From: Capsicum annuum
Lineage: Eukaryota; Streptophyta; Magnoliopsida; Solanales; Solanaceae
Direction of reading: 5' to 3'
Assembly: GCF_002878395.1 (NCBI RefSeq)
Contig: NC_061116.1
Span: 117,887,125-117,951,124, forward strand
Length of the DNA: 64,000 bases
Each line of letters opens with the position of its first letter. Position 1 is the first letter of the stretch. The notes beneath the pieces were generated by a model. The model did not search any database, was not told the DNA's origin, and worked only from the letters and a program-made list of their open reading frames with translations. Made by a program: the position numbers and the translations under genes. Below, in pieces: positions 47,121 to 58,215 of the stretch.

Positions 47121-47391
47121 ATTTACTATATCTTAAACTCGTGATTTACATCGCTAACATACACGTCTTCAAAAAATTATAGAATAACGGTGTTAGCTTG
47201 CGACGAAAAGGTAAATTCCTTGGATGGAATAACAAATTAATTATAGTATTAAGTTGCTGTAAAGGGATGTTCCAATGTATAACACCTACTCCCTAATCTA
47301 ATAATGGACACAAAAGAAAAATGCAGTTTCATTATAAATCCTCATTTTGATAAACAAACAAGCAGAAAAAGGCATTGGTGCTTGAAAACTA

Positions 47392-47573
47392 CTTCTTCCG
47401 TTTTAGAATAAGTGAATTGTCAGGGATATATATTGGTATTTTAAAATAAGTGAATCATTTTTCTTTTTTTTTTTGATAAAAATGAAAAGTTAGATTAAAT
47501 TTATGTCTTTAATGTTTTTTCCTTAATATGTGTATCAAAGTTCAACAATTCATTTATTATAAAACGGAGAAAA
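47392..47573. mobile_element. Stowaway-like MITE, short and diverged
   Basis: Inverted ends cttcttccgttttagaataa and (inverted) ttttctccgttttataataa are flanked by TA. Length is 182 bp. Confidence 0.7.
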
Positions 47574-47782
47574 TACAATAATACTTTGAAATAAAAAAAA
47601 GTACGATTGCTAATAATATATACAGTGAAAGTGGAATCCTGAAGGTTCCTTTTCCACTTATGTAGCCAATATTGAACCTTTCATTAACTTCAGAAGCCAG
47701 TCGGTGAAGTTCTTGTCTTTGAAAGGTGCAACAAAGAAACAATGAACATGCCATGAGCCAGAATTACTGCAAAGGGACGGAG

Positions 47783-48628
47783 ACGGGCGGCTCAAACATT
47801 TTAGTAACTTAAAGCCTAAAATTATTTGAAGGCCTTAAGGTTTAAAAAATAATTTTTTTTTTCTCAATTTTTTTTAATTTTTTTAACATGCAAAATTAGT
47901 AGTAATTGTTATCTTGTTTTCTATTTCTTTTAATAATTTTTTTTTTTGAATGATATTACTATAACAAATTCATTTAATCTTTCTTTAGAATTATTGATCT
48001 TAGGTAAAAAAAAAAAAAAATTATACTTTTAAAAATATATTTTTGTTGAGCATGCTATAGGAACGGTTAACATTATTTTATAAGAATAATAAAAGAGAAA
48101 TGAACTAATTATAGAAATATCTCAATATCTCTCTATTTCTAAAGTTCACTAAATAGAAAGAGCATCAAGTCTTTTTATTAGCCTGAATATGTTAATTAGA
48201 GAATTATTTTTTCATTGTACTATTTTTCCTTAATACTTGTAATTTTGAAAATAAATCTAAATAGTCAATATCAGAGATATTATTATATTTTAAGAAAAAT
48301 TCAAAGTTAATACAATATTATTTCAAATTCTCTTCATCTATCAATCTTTAATAAGTATTGAACATAAAACTGCTACAATGTTTCATGAATTTAAAAAAAC
48401 TTCAAAAAATAATTTTCACTTTAAATTATTCACAAAATTTAAAAACAAATTCAATTTGTATACATATCCAAACAAACTCTAATTTTCAAATATTATTTTC
48501 AACTTGAAAATAAATATTTTTTTTTTTTAAATTTCATATTTTTTTTTTGTTCAAACATATCTCTCTCTGCTATTTCTAAAGGAGGCCTAAAGCAAATGTC
48601 TTACTTGCTTCATCATGGAGCCGGTACT
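47783..48628. mobile_element. hAT-like non-autonomous element
   Basis: An 846 bp A+T-rich element has imperfect inverted ends acgggcggctc and (inverted) agtaccggctc. It is flanked by GGACGGAG (47775-47782) and GGAAGGAG (48629-48636), an 8 bp duplication with one difference. The 8 bp length and the cggctc-type ends suggest hAT. No transposase is present. Confidence 0.7.
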
Positions 48629-48636
48629 GGAAGGAG

Positions 48637-49074
48637 AATGGTGCAGGGCAGGTGGTGTAATAGGCCACAGAACGCATTATGATATCTTATAAGCGCTCAA
48701 TACAAAGCGATGTCACCATACAACAAAAGGTGTGACGGGTTGGTAAAAGTTCCTCCACCTTTAATAAGAGATTTGAGTTATAGCTCTAAGAATGAAAAAC
48801 CTTTTGCCGGAGAAAACGTTGCTCCTTATTAGGTCCCGGAATTCCGATTGATCAATCCAGTAGACTTCAGGCACCCATGCATAAACCATTGCAGTGCATT
48901 TTGCAGAAATTCTGATTGAAATGCATTTTGCAGAAATTCCGTTTGTTTTATAAGTTTAACAAAATGTACTGCTTCACACGTGCATCAATCAATAAGATAA
49001 ATAAATATTGGAATACGAATATAAGCACCGAAAACAAATCCCAGTTGTATCGCAATCTCACCTTCCCCTGTGTA
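48637..49074. other. intergenic DNA containing a SINE-like sequence
   Basis: Apart from the SINE-like stretch at 48726-48860, no feature is recognised. Confidence 0.5.
48726..48860 (+). mobile_element. SINE-like sequence
   Basis: A head ttggtaaaagttcctccacc and a box-B-like region (tgagttatagctcta) precede a body with ttgccggagaaaacgttgct. It resembles 45941-46078. No clear duplication was found, so the ends are approximate. Confidence 0.5.
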
Positions 49075-49082
49075 AATCGAAT

Positions 49083-50538
49083 TTGAGGCAGATCCAGGAT
49101 TTGAAATCTCGGGGTGCATCAGTATTGTCAAAGGCGCGCATAAGTTCTGAATAAAGACTCAAATTTATGTTGATTGCTCGCCTTGTTTAATATGCAATTT
49201 AGGTTCTAATTTATAAGATATACTTTCAATAAGGTTTTTCTGAAAATACGAACACTAAACAATTGATATTTCACTTAATTAAAAAAAAAACAATTTCTGT
49301 GTTCATATATTTGTCATTCATGCTTATATTATTAGTCTTGAACTAGGCATATGTTTATATTTTTTCTACTTTATGCTTATTTTTGTTAAATCTCACGCTT
49401 TATTTGTAATTTGTGCTTAAATATAATGGACCTTGAAACTTTTTTGCCCTTTTTTGCTTTTGCTAAGGCGATAAGAATTGTCATTAATACCAGAACTTGA
49501 TTGAGTAGAATAATATCTATCCATTTCAAATTTTCAATTCACAAAAATCAATAACAAATTCCTACAAATAAAAAATTCATCGAAAATATAAATAAAATTA
49601 ATTATTTATTTTTAATTAAAGTCCATAAACTTAAATAGAAGCAAGAAAAAAAATATAAATAAATTTTACACACTAACTTTCAAGCAATAAATAAATATTA
49701 AACGTATTTATGATTTAATATCATCCAAAGTTAAATAAAAAAAAAAAAAAAGGAAGAGATGTATACCTTAGGGTCAAATGGAGAATTGAAATTGTAATTC
49801 TAGTTTCCACTTTTCAGGGAGTTTGGCCTTTGGGGATAGGGCTTGAAATTTAGGGGAGTCAAATAGAGAATTGAAATTGCTCCTTGTAATTTTAGTTTTC
49901 ACTTTCGGTGCTGTGGGGGGCAGCTGAGCTGGTGACAATTAAATGTAACTCACTCCATCTCATTTTACTCGTCTCAAATTTCCTAATTTTTTGTCTCATT
50001 TTACTTATCCTATTTTACTTATTAAGACAAGAGAACTTTTTTTTTTCATTATACCCCTAATGTAATTGATTACTCCTTATTTTTAGCATTCTTGAAAAAT
50101 GTTGCAAAGAAGAGTACATTAAAAATACACTATTAAAAATATAAATGGTACTTTGGTATTAGTCATCCATCAATATTAGAACTAACAACAAGACACAATT
50201 AAGAGGGACAAAATGATAAAGTTACATCACTAATCATTGTTTTCTTAATAGTTGTGTCATCCCAATTTAGGACAGGTAAAATGAGACGGAGTGAGTACTA
50301 TATAGGTAAATGAAAAAAAAGGGGCATTCATCAAGAATCGAACCCGCAACGCCGGCGCCCAAAGGATGCTAGCATATGAGTTCAGAATCAGTGTATTCAG
50401 ACATTTTTTGTTATTGAGGGTGCACAATTATATATATTAACTCTTTAGTAGGATATTTATACATATATATATACGACTTTTTTTAAAAAGTTACCGGGTG
50501 CACGTGCACCCTCGGTTAACTACGTGGGTCCGCCTCTG
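49083..50538. mobile_element. hAT-like non-autonomous element with nested MITE
   Basis: A 1456 bp element has inverted ends ttgaggcagatcca and (inverted) cagaggcggaccca. It is flanked by AATCGAAT (49075-49082) and AACCGAAT (50539-50546), an 8 bp duplication with one transition. Near the right end there is a palindrome gggtgcacgtgcaccc (about 50495-50510). A Stowaway MITE lies inside (49949-50295). No transposase frame is visible. Confidence 0.7.
49949..50295. mobile_element. Stowaway-type MITE nested in the hAT-like element
   Basis: Inverted ends ctcactccatctcattttac and (inverted) ctcactccgtctcattttac match at 19 of 20 bases. A TA lies directly after the right end and one base before the left end. 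Length is 347 bp. Confidence 0.82.
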
Positions 50539-50863
50539 AACCGAATAATATCAAAATTTGTGAAATTATGTGAACATATATCTATGAAAAAATGTAGATG
50601 GAATAAGACCATCAAGATAAACCCAGATTTTAGAGCCATAAAATGACGAGTTTCCTATTATGGAATTAATTCGAATACCTAAATTATAAATTATATTATT
50701 ATAAATTATAATTTTTTTTTTTTAAAAAGGACAATTTACTATACAAAAATTCTCGCTATGCGTCGGATTCGGGGAAGGATCGAACCACAAGGGTCTACAC
50801 AACATCACCTTACATTTTTATAAAGGGTGGCTTCCACTGCTTGAAGCCGTGACCTCTGGATTA

Positions 50864-51123
50864 CTCCCTTCATTTAATATTAGTTGACCTCTATGAATTT
50901 GTTACACCCATTAGAAAAAATTTATTATAGAAATTTATTTTACCAAATTAGCTTTATTAATTATGTTTTGAAAATATAAATGTAAATTTATACCTTTATT
51001 TAGCCATTAATGATAGAAATAGTATCGGAAGAACATACTAATATTCTTCTAATTTATAGAAGAGACAACTAAATTGAAATAAATATTTTTAAAAAGAAAA
51101 TCAACTAATATGAAACGAAGGAT
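50864..51123. mobile_element. Stowaway-like MITE
   Basis: Inverted ends cttcatttaatattagttga (left, preceded by ctcc) and, inverted, cgtttcatattagttga are flanked by TA at 50862-50863 and 51124-51125. Length is 260 bp. Confidence 0.75.
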
Positions 51124-51489
51124 TAATCCTTCCACTTAAAATTTGTAGTTGCACTCAATTCAATTTCAAAAGTTTTCCATTACAACTTATTTAGTTCTCC
51201 AGATTAAGATTCAGATGCTAATCAATTAAATAAAACTATTATTACTGATTTTCCTTTAGACTTTTGCTTTACTTATTTTATGTATAGGATGTAAAACCAC
51301 CTGCAAGTTTATACATGAAAAAGGGTGAATCTAAAAAATAGACTTAAATTAAGGTGACTTTCAAATTTTAGCCCCAAATAATTTTTTTTTTTAAAAATAG
51401 TCTTTACCTATTAACTAATATTTTTTTGAATAAAATTAACCCTGATCAATGGAGTAATTACATAAATGATCCTTATAATAGATAACAAC

Positions 51490-51949
51490 TTTATATTTAT
51501 ATCTTTCAACTTTTATTTTTTTCTTTTTAATTTATCTTTTTTCTTTTTTCTTTTTATTTTAAATTTTCTCAACCCTTACCTTTTCCCCCTTTTTCTCTCA
51601 ACTTTTTTTTTATATTTTTTATTTTTTTTATTTTTATTTTTTTATTATTTTTTTTTTAGTTTTTCTCAACCCTTACTTTTTTTCTTTACACCTTTCAACA
51701 TCTACTTTTATAAAAAAAATAACTTTTTTTATTTTTCTTTGATTTTTATATTTTCTTTTCTTTTTAAATTTTTTTCGACCTTTACTTTTATTTAATCTTT
51801 CTTTTTTTAAATCAACCTTTATTTTTTCCTATTCTTTCTCAACTTTACATTTTCTTTGATTTTTATTTTTTTAATATTTTTCTTCATTTTCTTCTTTTTC
51901 CTCAATTTTTATTATTTTTGTTCCTTTCTTCGATTTCTTTCATTCAAAT
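51490..51949 (+). repeat. T-rich arm left of the tandem array
   Basis: An extremely T-rich stretch has a repeated ctcaacccttac(t)ttt phrase. Its complement resembles the A-rich arm at 53400-53990 (gttgagaaa, tttgagaaaaa). The long Phe/Leu open frame here is a composition artefact. Confidence 0.8.
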
Positions 51950-53395
51950 TACATCTCATGAGCAAGAGTTGACACTATCACATTATAAAGGCAAGATTTA
52001 CGACTTTCGAATAATAAGCTACGTTTCATGGGTAAGAGTTGACACCACTACATTGTAGAGGCAAGACTTATGACTTTCAAACAACCAGTTATGTTTCATG
52101 GACAAGAGTTGACACTACCACATTGTATTTTGATTTACGAGATATTTTATAACTCCTACCTTAGAGGCAAGACTTAACTTAGGGACTTTCACGGGTAAGA
52201 GTTGACCCTACCACATTGTATTTTGATTTATGAGATGTTTTATAACTTTTACCTCAGAGGCAAGACTTATTAGTTCAGGGACTTTCAAGCAACAAATTAT
52301 ATCCCACGGACAAGAGTTGACTCTACCACGTTATATTTTCATTTATGAGATATTCTACAGTTATTGCCTTAGAGGCAAGACTTAGCTCAAGGACTTTCAA
52401 ACTACAAATTATGCCCCATGGGCAAGAGTTGATACTACCACATTGTATTTTGATTTATGAGATGTTTTATAACTCTTACTTTAGAGGCAAGACTTAACTC
52501 AGGAATTTTCAGATAACAAATTATACCCCACAGGCAAGAGTTGACTCTACCACATTATGTTTTCATTTATGAGATGTTCTACAACTATTGCCTTAGAGGC
52601 AAGACTTAGACCAAGGACTTTCAAACTACAAATTATTCCCCACGGGCAAGAGTTGACTCTACCACGTTATATTTTCATTTATGAGATGTTCTACAACTAT
52701 TGCCTTAGAGGCAAGACTTAGCTTAAGGACTTTCAAACAACAAATTATGCCCCACGGGAAGAGTTGACTCTACCATATTATGTTTTCATTTATGAGATGT
52801 TCTACAACTATTGTCTTAGAGGCAAGACTTGACTCAAGGACTTTTAGACTACAAATTATGCTCCACGGGCAAGAGTTAACTCTACCACGTTATATTTTTA
52901 TTTATGAGATGTTCTACAACTATTGCCTTAAAGGCAAGACTTGACTCAAGGACATTCAAAACAAATTATGCCCCACGGGCAAGAGTTGACTTTACCACGT
53001 TATGTTTTCATTTATGAGATGTTCTACAACTATTGCCTTAGAGGAAAGACTTAGTTAGCTCAAGGACTTTCAAACAACAAATTATGCCCCACGGACAAGA
53101 GTTGACTCTACCACGTCAAGTTTTCATTTATGAGATGTTCTACAATTATTGCCTTAGAGGCAAGACTTAGTTCAAGGACTTCCGAACTATAAATTGTGCC
53201 CTACAAGCAAGAGTTGACACTATCACGTTATGTCTTCATTTATGAGATGTTCTACAACTCTTGCCTTAGAGGCAAAATTTAGCTCAAGGAGTCTTTATTA
53301 TGATATATTCTACAACTCTCGCCTTAGAGACACGATTTATCTCAAGAATTTTCATAGAACTTCGTAACAACAATTCATGCCCTTAAATTTGTTTT
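51950..53395 (+). repeat. tandem array of about 13 units of 112 bp
   Basis: The motif aagagttga recurs at about 51964, 52034, 52104, 52197, 52312, 52424, 52536, 52648, 52759, 52871, 52981, 53097 and 53209. Spacing is about 110-116 bp from the fourth copy on, and about 70-93 bp at the start. Most units hold two short inverted repeats, AGAGTTGACTCT and TTGCCTTAGAGGCAA, then caaggactttcaaac and a ccccacgggc-like end. Units differ by a few substitutions. There is no open reading frame and no spacer diversity, so it is a minisatellite or satellite-like array, not CRISPR. Confidence 0.92.
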
Positions 53396-53990
53396 GATAT
53401 AAAAAAAAGAAGATCCCTTTGCGGATTATTCAATTTTTTATTTATTTGCAAAATATAATAGAAGTTGAGAAAAAAAAATGATCAAACAAATTAGAGAAAT
53501 AAAAAAAATATTGAGAAAAAAAAAAAGGAAAGAAAAAAATCAAGATCAAGAAAAAAGCGAAGAATTAAAAAAATTGAGAGAAATAAAAATGAGAGAAAAA
53601 TAAAAATAAAGTTTGAGAAAAATGAGGAAAAAAAAGAGAACTGAAAAAAGAAAAAACGAACAAACAAAATAGAGAAATAAAAAAAAGAGAGAGAAAAAAA
53701 AGGCAAGAAAAAAATAAAGATTAAAAAAAATTTAAGAATTAAAAAATTGAGAAAATAAAAAATGAGAGGAAAAAATAAAAATAAAGTTTGAGAAAAATGA
53801 GGAAAAAAAATAAAATTAAAAAAAACAAAAAAGAGAAAAAAAATAAAGGTTGAGACAAATGAATTAAAATATGAAAAATAAAATTAAATAAAAAATAAAA
53901 TTTAAAAATAATAAAAAATAGAATAATAAAAGTAAAGGAAACAAAATAAAAAAGTAAAAATAATAAAAAAAAAATACACAGTTATAAATA
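53396..53990 (+). repeat. A-rich arm right of the tandem array
   Basis: A purine-dominated stretch of gagaaa and aaaataaa words. A segment with ataaagtttgagaaaaatga occurs twice, about 173 bp apart (near 53605 and 53778). It is roughly inverted to the T-rich arm at 51490-51949. Confidence 0.8.
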
Positions 53991-55151
53991 ATAATATCAA
54001 GATTAAGTATATAAGTACATTATTGAAGAATTTATTTTATGAAGTCAGTATAAAGTATTTATCTCCACTTGGTTCCTTTAAGACATACAAATTGTACCAG
54101 CAGAAGAAGTCGACTTATACAATTTTCTCAAAATTATGATAAATTATTTTTGATCTAGTGCTACAATTATTTGGATGGCTTGTTCAATTTCATATAGATT
54201 ATGAACTAATTTTTATAATTTCTAAGAATCAATGATTCAATCTTCTTAATACAAGCTAAACTATATACACTCAATCATCTATTATTTAAGTAAATGACAC
54301 ACAAACGAATAAACGATCTAGTTAAGACTATTAAATTGAACAAACAATTTTTTTTTATAATAAATACTATCATGGTTAATAGTATATATCCCAACAATCT
54401 TCATTTAACATTTATCATGACAATGGTTAGAATATTCCATATTTAAACACATAGTTGACAGTATATACCCCTAAAATATACACACCATCTTGTATTAGGA
54501 CTGATAGAACAGTATACTTTTACTTTTTATTTTATTTCATTTTTCCTAAGGTCAAGCAGTGGAGCAGTTGAAGCTTTTTCCAAATTAAGTGCAACATACA
54601 TGCAAGTCTTATTGAGGTCAAATTTCTTGCTGGCCTCTAAGATTACGATGAGGCATCTGAAACTTGATCTAGGGACAGAGTTGGGTATACTTTATCTACA
54701 TAGAGACAAAATATCCTCAAGATAAACCAATTTGGAGATCACTTGACGTTACCTAATTAATTGTAGAAGCAACAGCTTTGCTTTGACAATTTCAGTAGTA
54801 GTGATATCAAGTAGAGCCACCATTTTTTTCTCCATCCTTGCTCCATGTCCAATCTACCTCCCTGGATTTGTTTCATCCTTTTCTTTTACAATACCATGGT
54901 ATTATCTAGGAGTAAAACTATAAAAGTGCATGTTTTCTTGTAGACAAGAAATAGTCACTGCAAGCACCAAAATATATTTGAAACTTAAGAATGTTGGCAT
55001 TTACCATAAACAGACTAAAGAAGGTGCTCTTGATTCCCAACATTTGCCCCCCCCCACACTAAAAGATTTTTCTAGAGAAACCTGCCAGTTGTTTTCTTTT
55101 TCGTGTTTCTACAGATCTATTGATGACCACCATAAATCTTCACCAAAGAAA
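53991..55151. other. intergenic DNA, no gene recognised
   Basis: Between about 54540 and 54900 the composition is more gene-like, and a short minus-strand stretch reads MEQGWRKKMVALLD across frames, but no family could be named. The plus-strand frame 54930-55202 overlaps the next MITE and has no domain. Confidence 0.4.
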
Positions 55152-55153
55152 TA

Positions 55154-55408
55154 CTCTCCGTCCCATTTTATATGTCGTCATTTGACTGGACACGGAGTTT
55201 AAGAAATAAATGATGAGTGTGTAAAGTTTACAAAATTATTCCTCTTAAAGTCACTTTAATGTTTATTTTAAGTTGTCTTTTCTTATTAAGTGAGATCTGG
55301 TAAGAATAAAATGAAGATGATATCATTAAATAGTTGCCAAATAAGTAAAGATGACATTCTTTTTGGAACGAATCTAAAACGAAATGACGACACTAAAATA
55401 CGGAGGAG
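55154..55408. mobile_element. Stowaway-type MITE
   Basis: Inverted ends ctctccgtcccattttatat and, inverted, ctcctccgtattttagtgtc are followed on both sides by gtcgtcat-type sequence and flanked by TA. Length is 255 bp. Confidence 0.85.
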
Positions 55409-55410
55409 TA

Positions 55411-56310
55411 TAATATGTCTTAACAGTTAACTCCTCTATCAATGGAGGGTTCAGTTTCCGCTTTTCTTAACACTATTCTGGTCAACAGATTTCAGGAGGA
55501 AAAAGAAACGTTATTCCTGCAAAACACTAGATTCAAACAAACTGCTTAGTAGCACTAACTTTTAAGGCAAGGAAGAAATTTAACCCACATTACACAAGTA
55601 GTTTTTGTACCAACTATATGACATTTTGACCGTATAGTAAAACAACTATTTGGCATAGAGCATCAGCAAATACCCTGTAGCAGAGTTAAATATGGATGTC
55701 CGCAAGTAATATACATGGGCTAGCCATGTTCTTTATTGCCAAATGCAGCCCCATTAGTAACATGATCTACTAATCCTATACCAACATGAGGAGTGATGTT
55801 GAAAGTCGAGAGAAGCATTAGTGATGTTGAAAGTCAAGAGAATCATTAATAAAATTGCACAGAATATGTTATAAATTGATTAAGTTACGCTATCAAGTAA
55901 AATTTTTGCTATGGCATTAAACATCTACAATCATAAAAGAGACTTGCATCATTTTCATCCAGCAGCAGGCGACCTTATGCTTCTTGTCTGACCACAGTGT
56001 TCCATTCTTTTCACAAGTCACAATTAACTATTTTTATTTCTGTGGGGTCGCCGTTCAAAGCAGCACCGATCTTATTTTGGTGAGTGTTTTGATGGCATCT
56101 CACATCTTTTTTAGTGATTATTCCTCGTCACCGTCTCTTTCAACTACTATTCTGACTATTTGCCAATGACTTCTCAAGAAAGCATTCCTAAAACTTCTTA
56201 ATCTATTCTTTTTCATCATGGTATCAGGGTCTATGTATGTGGAGTGTTTCCTCTGAACATTGTATTCTAACTAAGCAACTTTTTAGTTGATTGTCATTCT
56301 ATGTGGATGA
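55411..56310. other. intergenic DNA with a 28 bp tandem duplication
   Basis: gtgatgttgaaagtcgagag occurs at 55793 and, slightly changed, at 55821. No gene is recognised. Confidence 0.5.
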
Positions 56311-56322
56311 TGTTAACATTTG
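56311..56322. repeat. SINE target-site duplication TGTTAACATTTG, left copy
   Basis: The same 12 bases occur at 56522-56533. Confidence 0.85.
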
Positions 56323-56521
56323 TTTTTATTTTTTTATTTGGTATCCGACTGACGTTCGATATCCGCTTTGGGGCCCCATTAATCTAAATTTGTCCCAAGA
56401 AGTCTCACATTTGGGGGGTAAAAAGCTCCCTACCAAAAGAAACTCCAGGCTCGGGGCTCAAACCCAAGACCTTTGGTTAAGGATGGAGGAGTACTTACAA
56501 CTCCACCACAACTTTGGTCGG
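56323..56521 (-). mobile_element. tRNA-derived SINE on the minus strand
   Basis: On the minus strand the element starts accgaccaaagttgtggtgg (box A region ggtggagttgtaag). It has a box-B-like gggtttgagcccc, then gagctttttaccccccaaat, ends with aaccaaat-like bases, and closes with an A-rich run. The 12 bp duplication supports insertion. The box sequences and body resemble widespread plant SINEs. Confidence 0.85.
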
Positions 56522-56541
56522 TGTTAACATTTGCTTCATCA

Positions 56542-56713
56542 TGTTAGAATATGCGTAGGAGAAGGAATAGTATACAGAATTTACTTACATTCTAACACGG
56601 AAACCTATTTGGAGACATTACATTCTAATTCTTTTCCAAGTAGTATTTTATATTACAATTCTTTTCCAAATAGGATTCTATATACTATTCCTTCTCCTAC
56701 TTTTATTCTAACA
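56542..56713. mobile_element. small palindromic MITE
   Basis: A 172 bp foldback has arms tgttagaatatgcgtaggag and, inverted, tgttagaataaaagtaggag, both followed by aaggaatagtata. It is flanked by CATCA on both sides (56537-56541 and 56714-56718). A second internal repeat attcttttccaa occurs twice near 56630 and 56658. The superfamily is unclear. Confidence 0.75.
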
Positions 56714-56894
56714 CATCATACCATTTCAGCTGATGAGAATAGATTCTTGCTACTAAAAGCAGCACTTTCTTATGTTGTGCAATTACCAGCGACCTTCCAG
56801 AGAAGGGCTTTTGGCATTGCTTTTCTTTTCAGTGATAGTTCACTATTCTGGTGACACAATTCAAACAATTGTTTGCCCTTCCCATTGTCTTTTA

Positions 56895-58215
56895 GTATTT
56901 CTTCTTTTGATGAAATAAGAAGGATATCATTAACAAAAAGCATCAAGAAGACGCAAGCATTAAAACGAAAGAAACTATCAGCTCCTAGGAAGGAAAAAAA
57001 AGCTATCACAGCCATAGACACAGATCTATGGAGCTGATAAATTCTAGGAAAGAATCAACAGTAATTACATAGGAGTGGTTGAGCCAACTAAAAGGACTAA
57101 TCAAACATCTAGCCATTTGAGAACGGATGGCAGTTGGGATGCCATCAAAACACCTTTTGTTCCTCTTTACCATAAGCACCACAAAATACAAGTAGAACCC
57201 GAAGACCAAATTTTTTTAATGGACTTCCAATTTTCCAGGAGCTCCAACACACAAAAGCCTCTCTCAAAGAGCTTGGCATGGCCCAAGTCAGTCCAACAAG
57301 AGAAGAGAACATGTTCCAAAGGTCTGTGGCAACAGTGCGATGAAGAAACAAATGATTGATAGATTCTGAGTTGTACAAGCACATGTAGCATCTGTAGGCT
57401 AAATGGAACTTCCTCCTTGTAAGATTGTCCCAAGTTAAGCAAGAACCTTTAAGAGTGACCCAGCTGAAACAGATGATTTTTGGAGGCATCTTAGATCTCC
57501 AGATAAGTTTTCAGGGCCACAGATGAATAAGTATCTTCCTTGAGCTTAGATGCAAGTAGCCTTCTTTGACCGAAATAGGAGCCATCCCGGTTACTTCCCC
57601 TGAGTCTATCCCTGCCTTTACTGTGAACTGGGCTGATCTGAATGGTGGCCATGAGAGCCATAAATTCCTCTAACTCCCAGTCATTAACATTTCTCTTCAA
57701 AGTCACATTCTAAACATTATCTTCCCTACACTGAGAGATGGTTGACTCTGGATTGGAGGCAACCTAAAAGATGCTTAGAAATACATTCACAAGAGAAATG
57801 TTTCCCAACTACGTTTTTTTCACTAACAGGATGTCCCCACTTCCCACCTTGAGAGAAGCATTTCTAGAGAAGACCTCCCACAACTTCGTTGTAGCTTTCC
57901 AGACCCCAGTGCATAAGAGGTTGTGACGTCATCAGAGCACCAGTGACTAGTCTACCTAGTTTTGCTTGGATCACTTCCTTCCATAGACCATTTGTCTCCT
58001 GATTTTACCTCCAATGCCGTTTCATTAGCATACACTTGTTATGTAATGCCAAGTCTTTAATCCTTAAGCCTCCGAACTGCTTTGGCATGGTGACTTTGGC
58101 CCATTTCACAAGGTGGAATTTGTGGTCCTTGCTATTGCCTTTTGCCTTCCCCGAAGGAAGTCAATTTTTTGTTTCCAAAATACATAGAAAAGCTATTTCA
58201 CATCTTGAATTACTA
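56895..58215 (-). mobile_element. L1-type LINE fragment, C-terminal part
   Basis: Minus-strand pieces read KDHKFHLVKWAKVTMPKQFG and GLRIKDLALHNKCMLMKRHW (about 58030-58140), then LKRNVNDWELEEFMALM (57655-57705). In 57145-57489 the reverse-transcriptase zinc-binding region follows: FSWVTLKGSCLTWDNLTRRK, CYMCLYNSESINHLFLHRTV. It ends in a KRNKRCFDG-type region (about 57160). The first part is the tail of the reverse transcriptase, and the last is the zf-RVT domain of plant L1 elements. Stops and frameshifts are frequent, and the front part with the catalytic site is missing. Confidence 0.85.

Noticed and set aside
51466..51795. 109-codon plus-strand frame rich in Phe and Leu
   Set aside because: It lies in the T-rich arm, so TTT codons arise from composition. 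No domain or start context.
51950..53395. Possible CRISPR-like array
   Set aside because: Units are about 112 bp head-to-tail repeats with no unique spacers, in a plant genome.
53491..53706. 71-codon minus-strand Phe-rich frame
   Set aside because: Mirror artefact of the A-rich arm.
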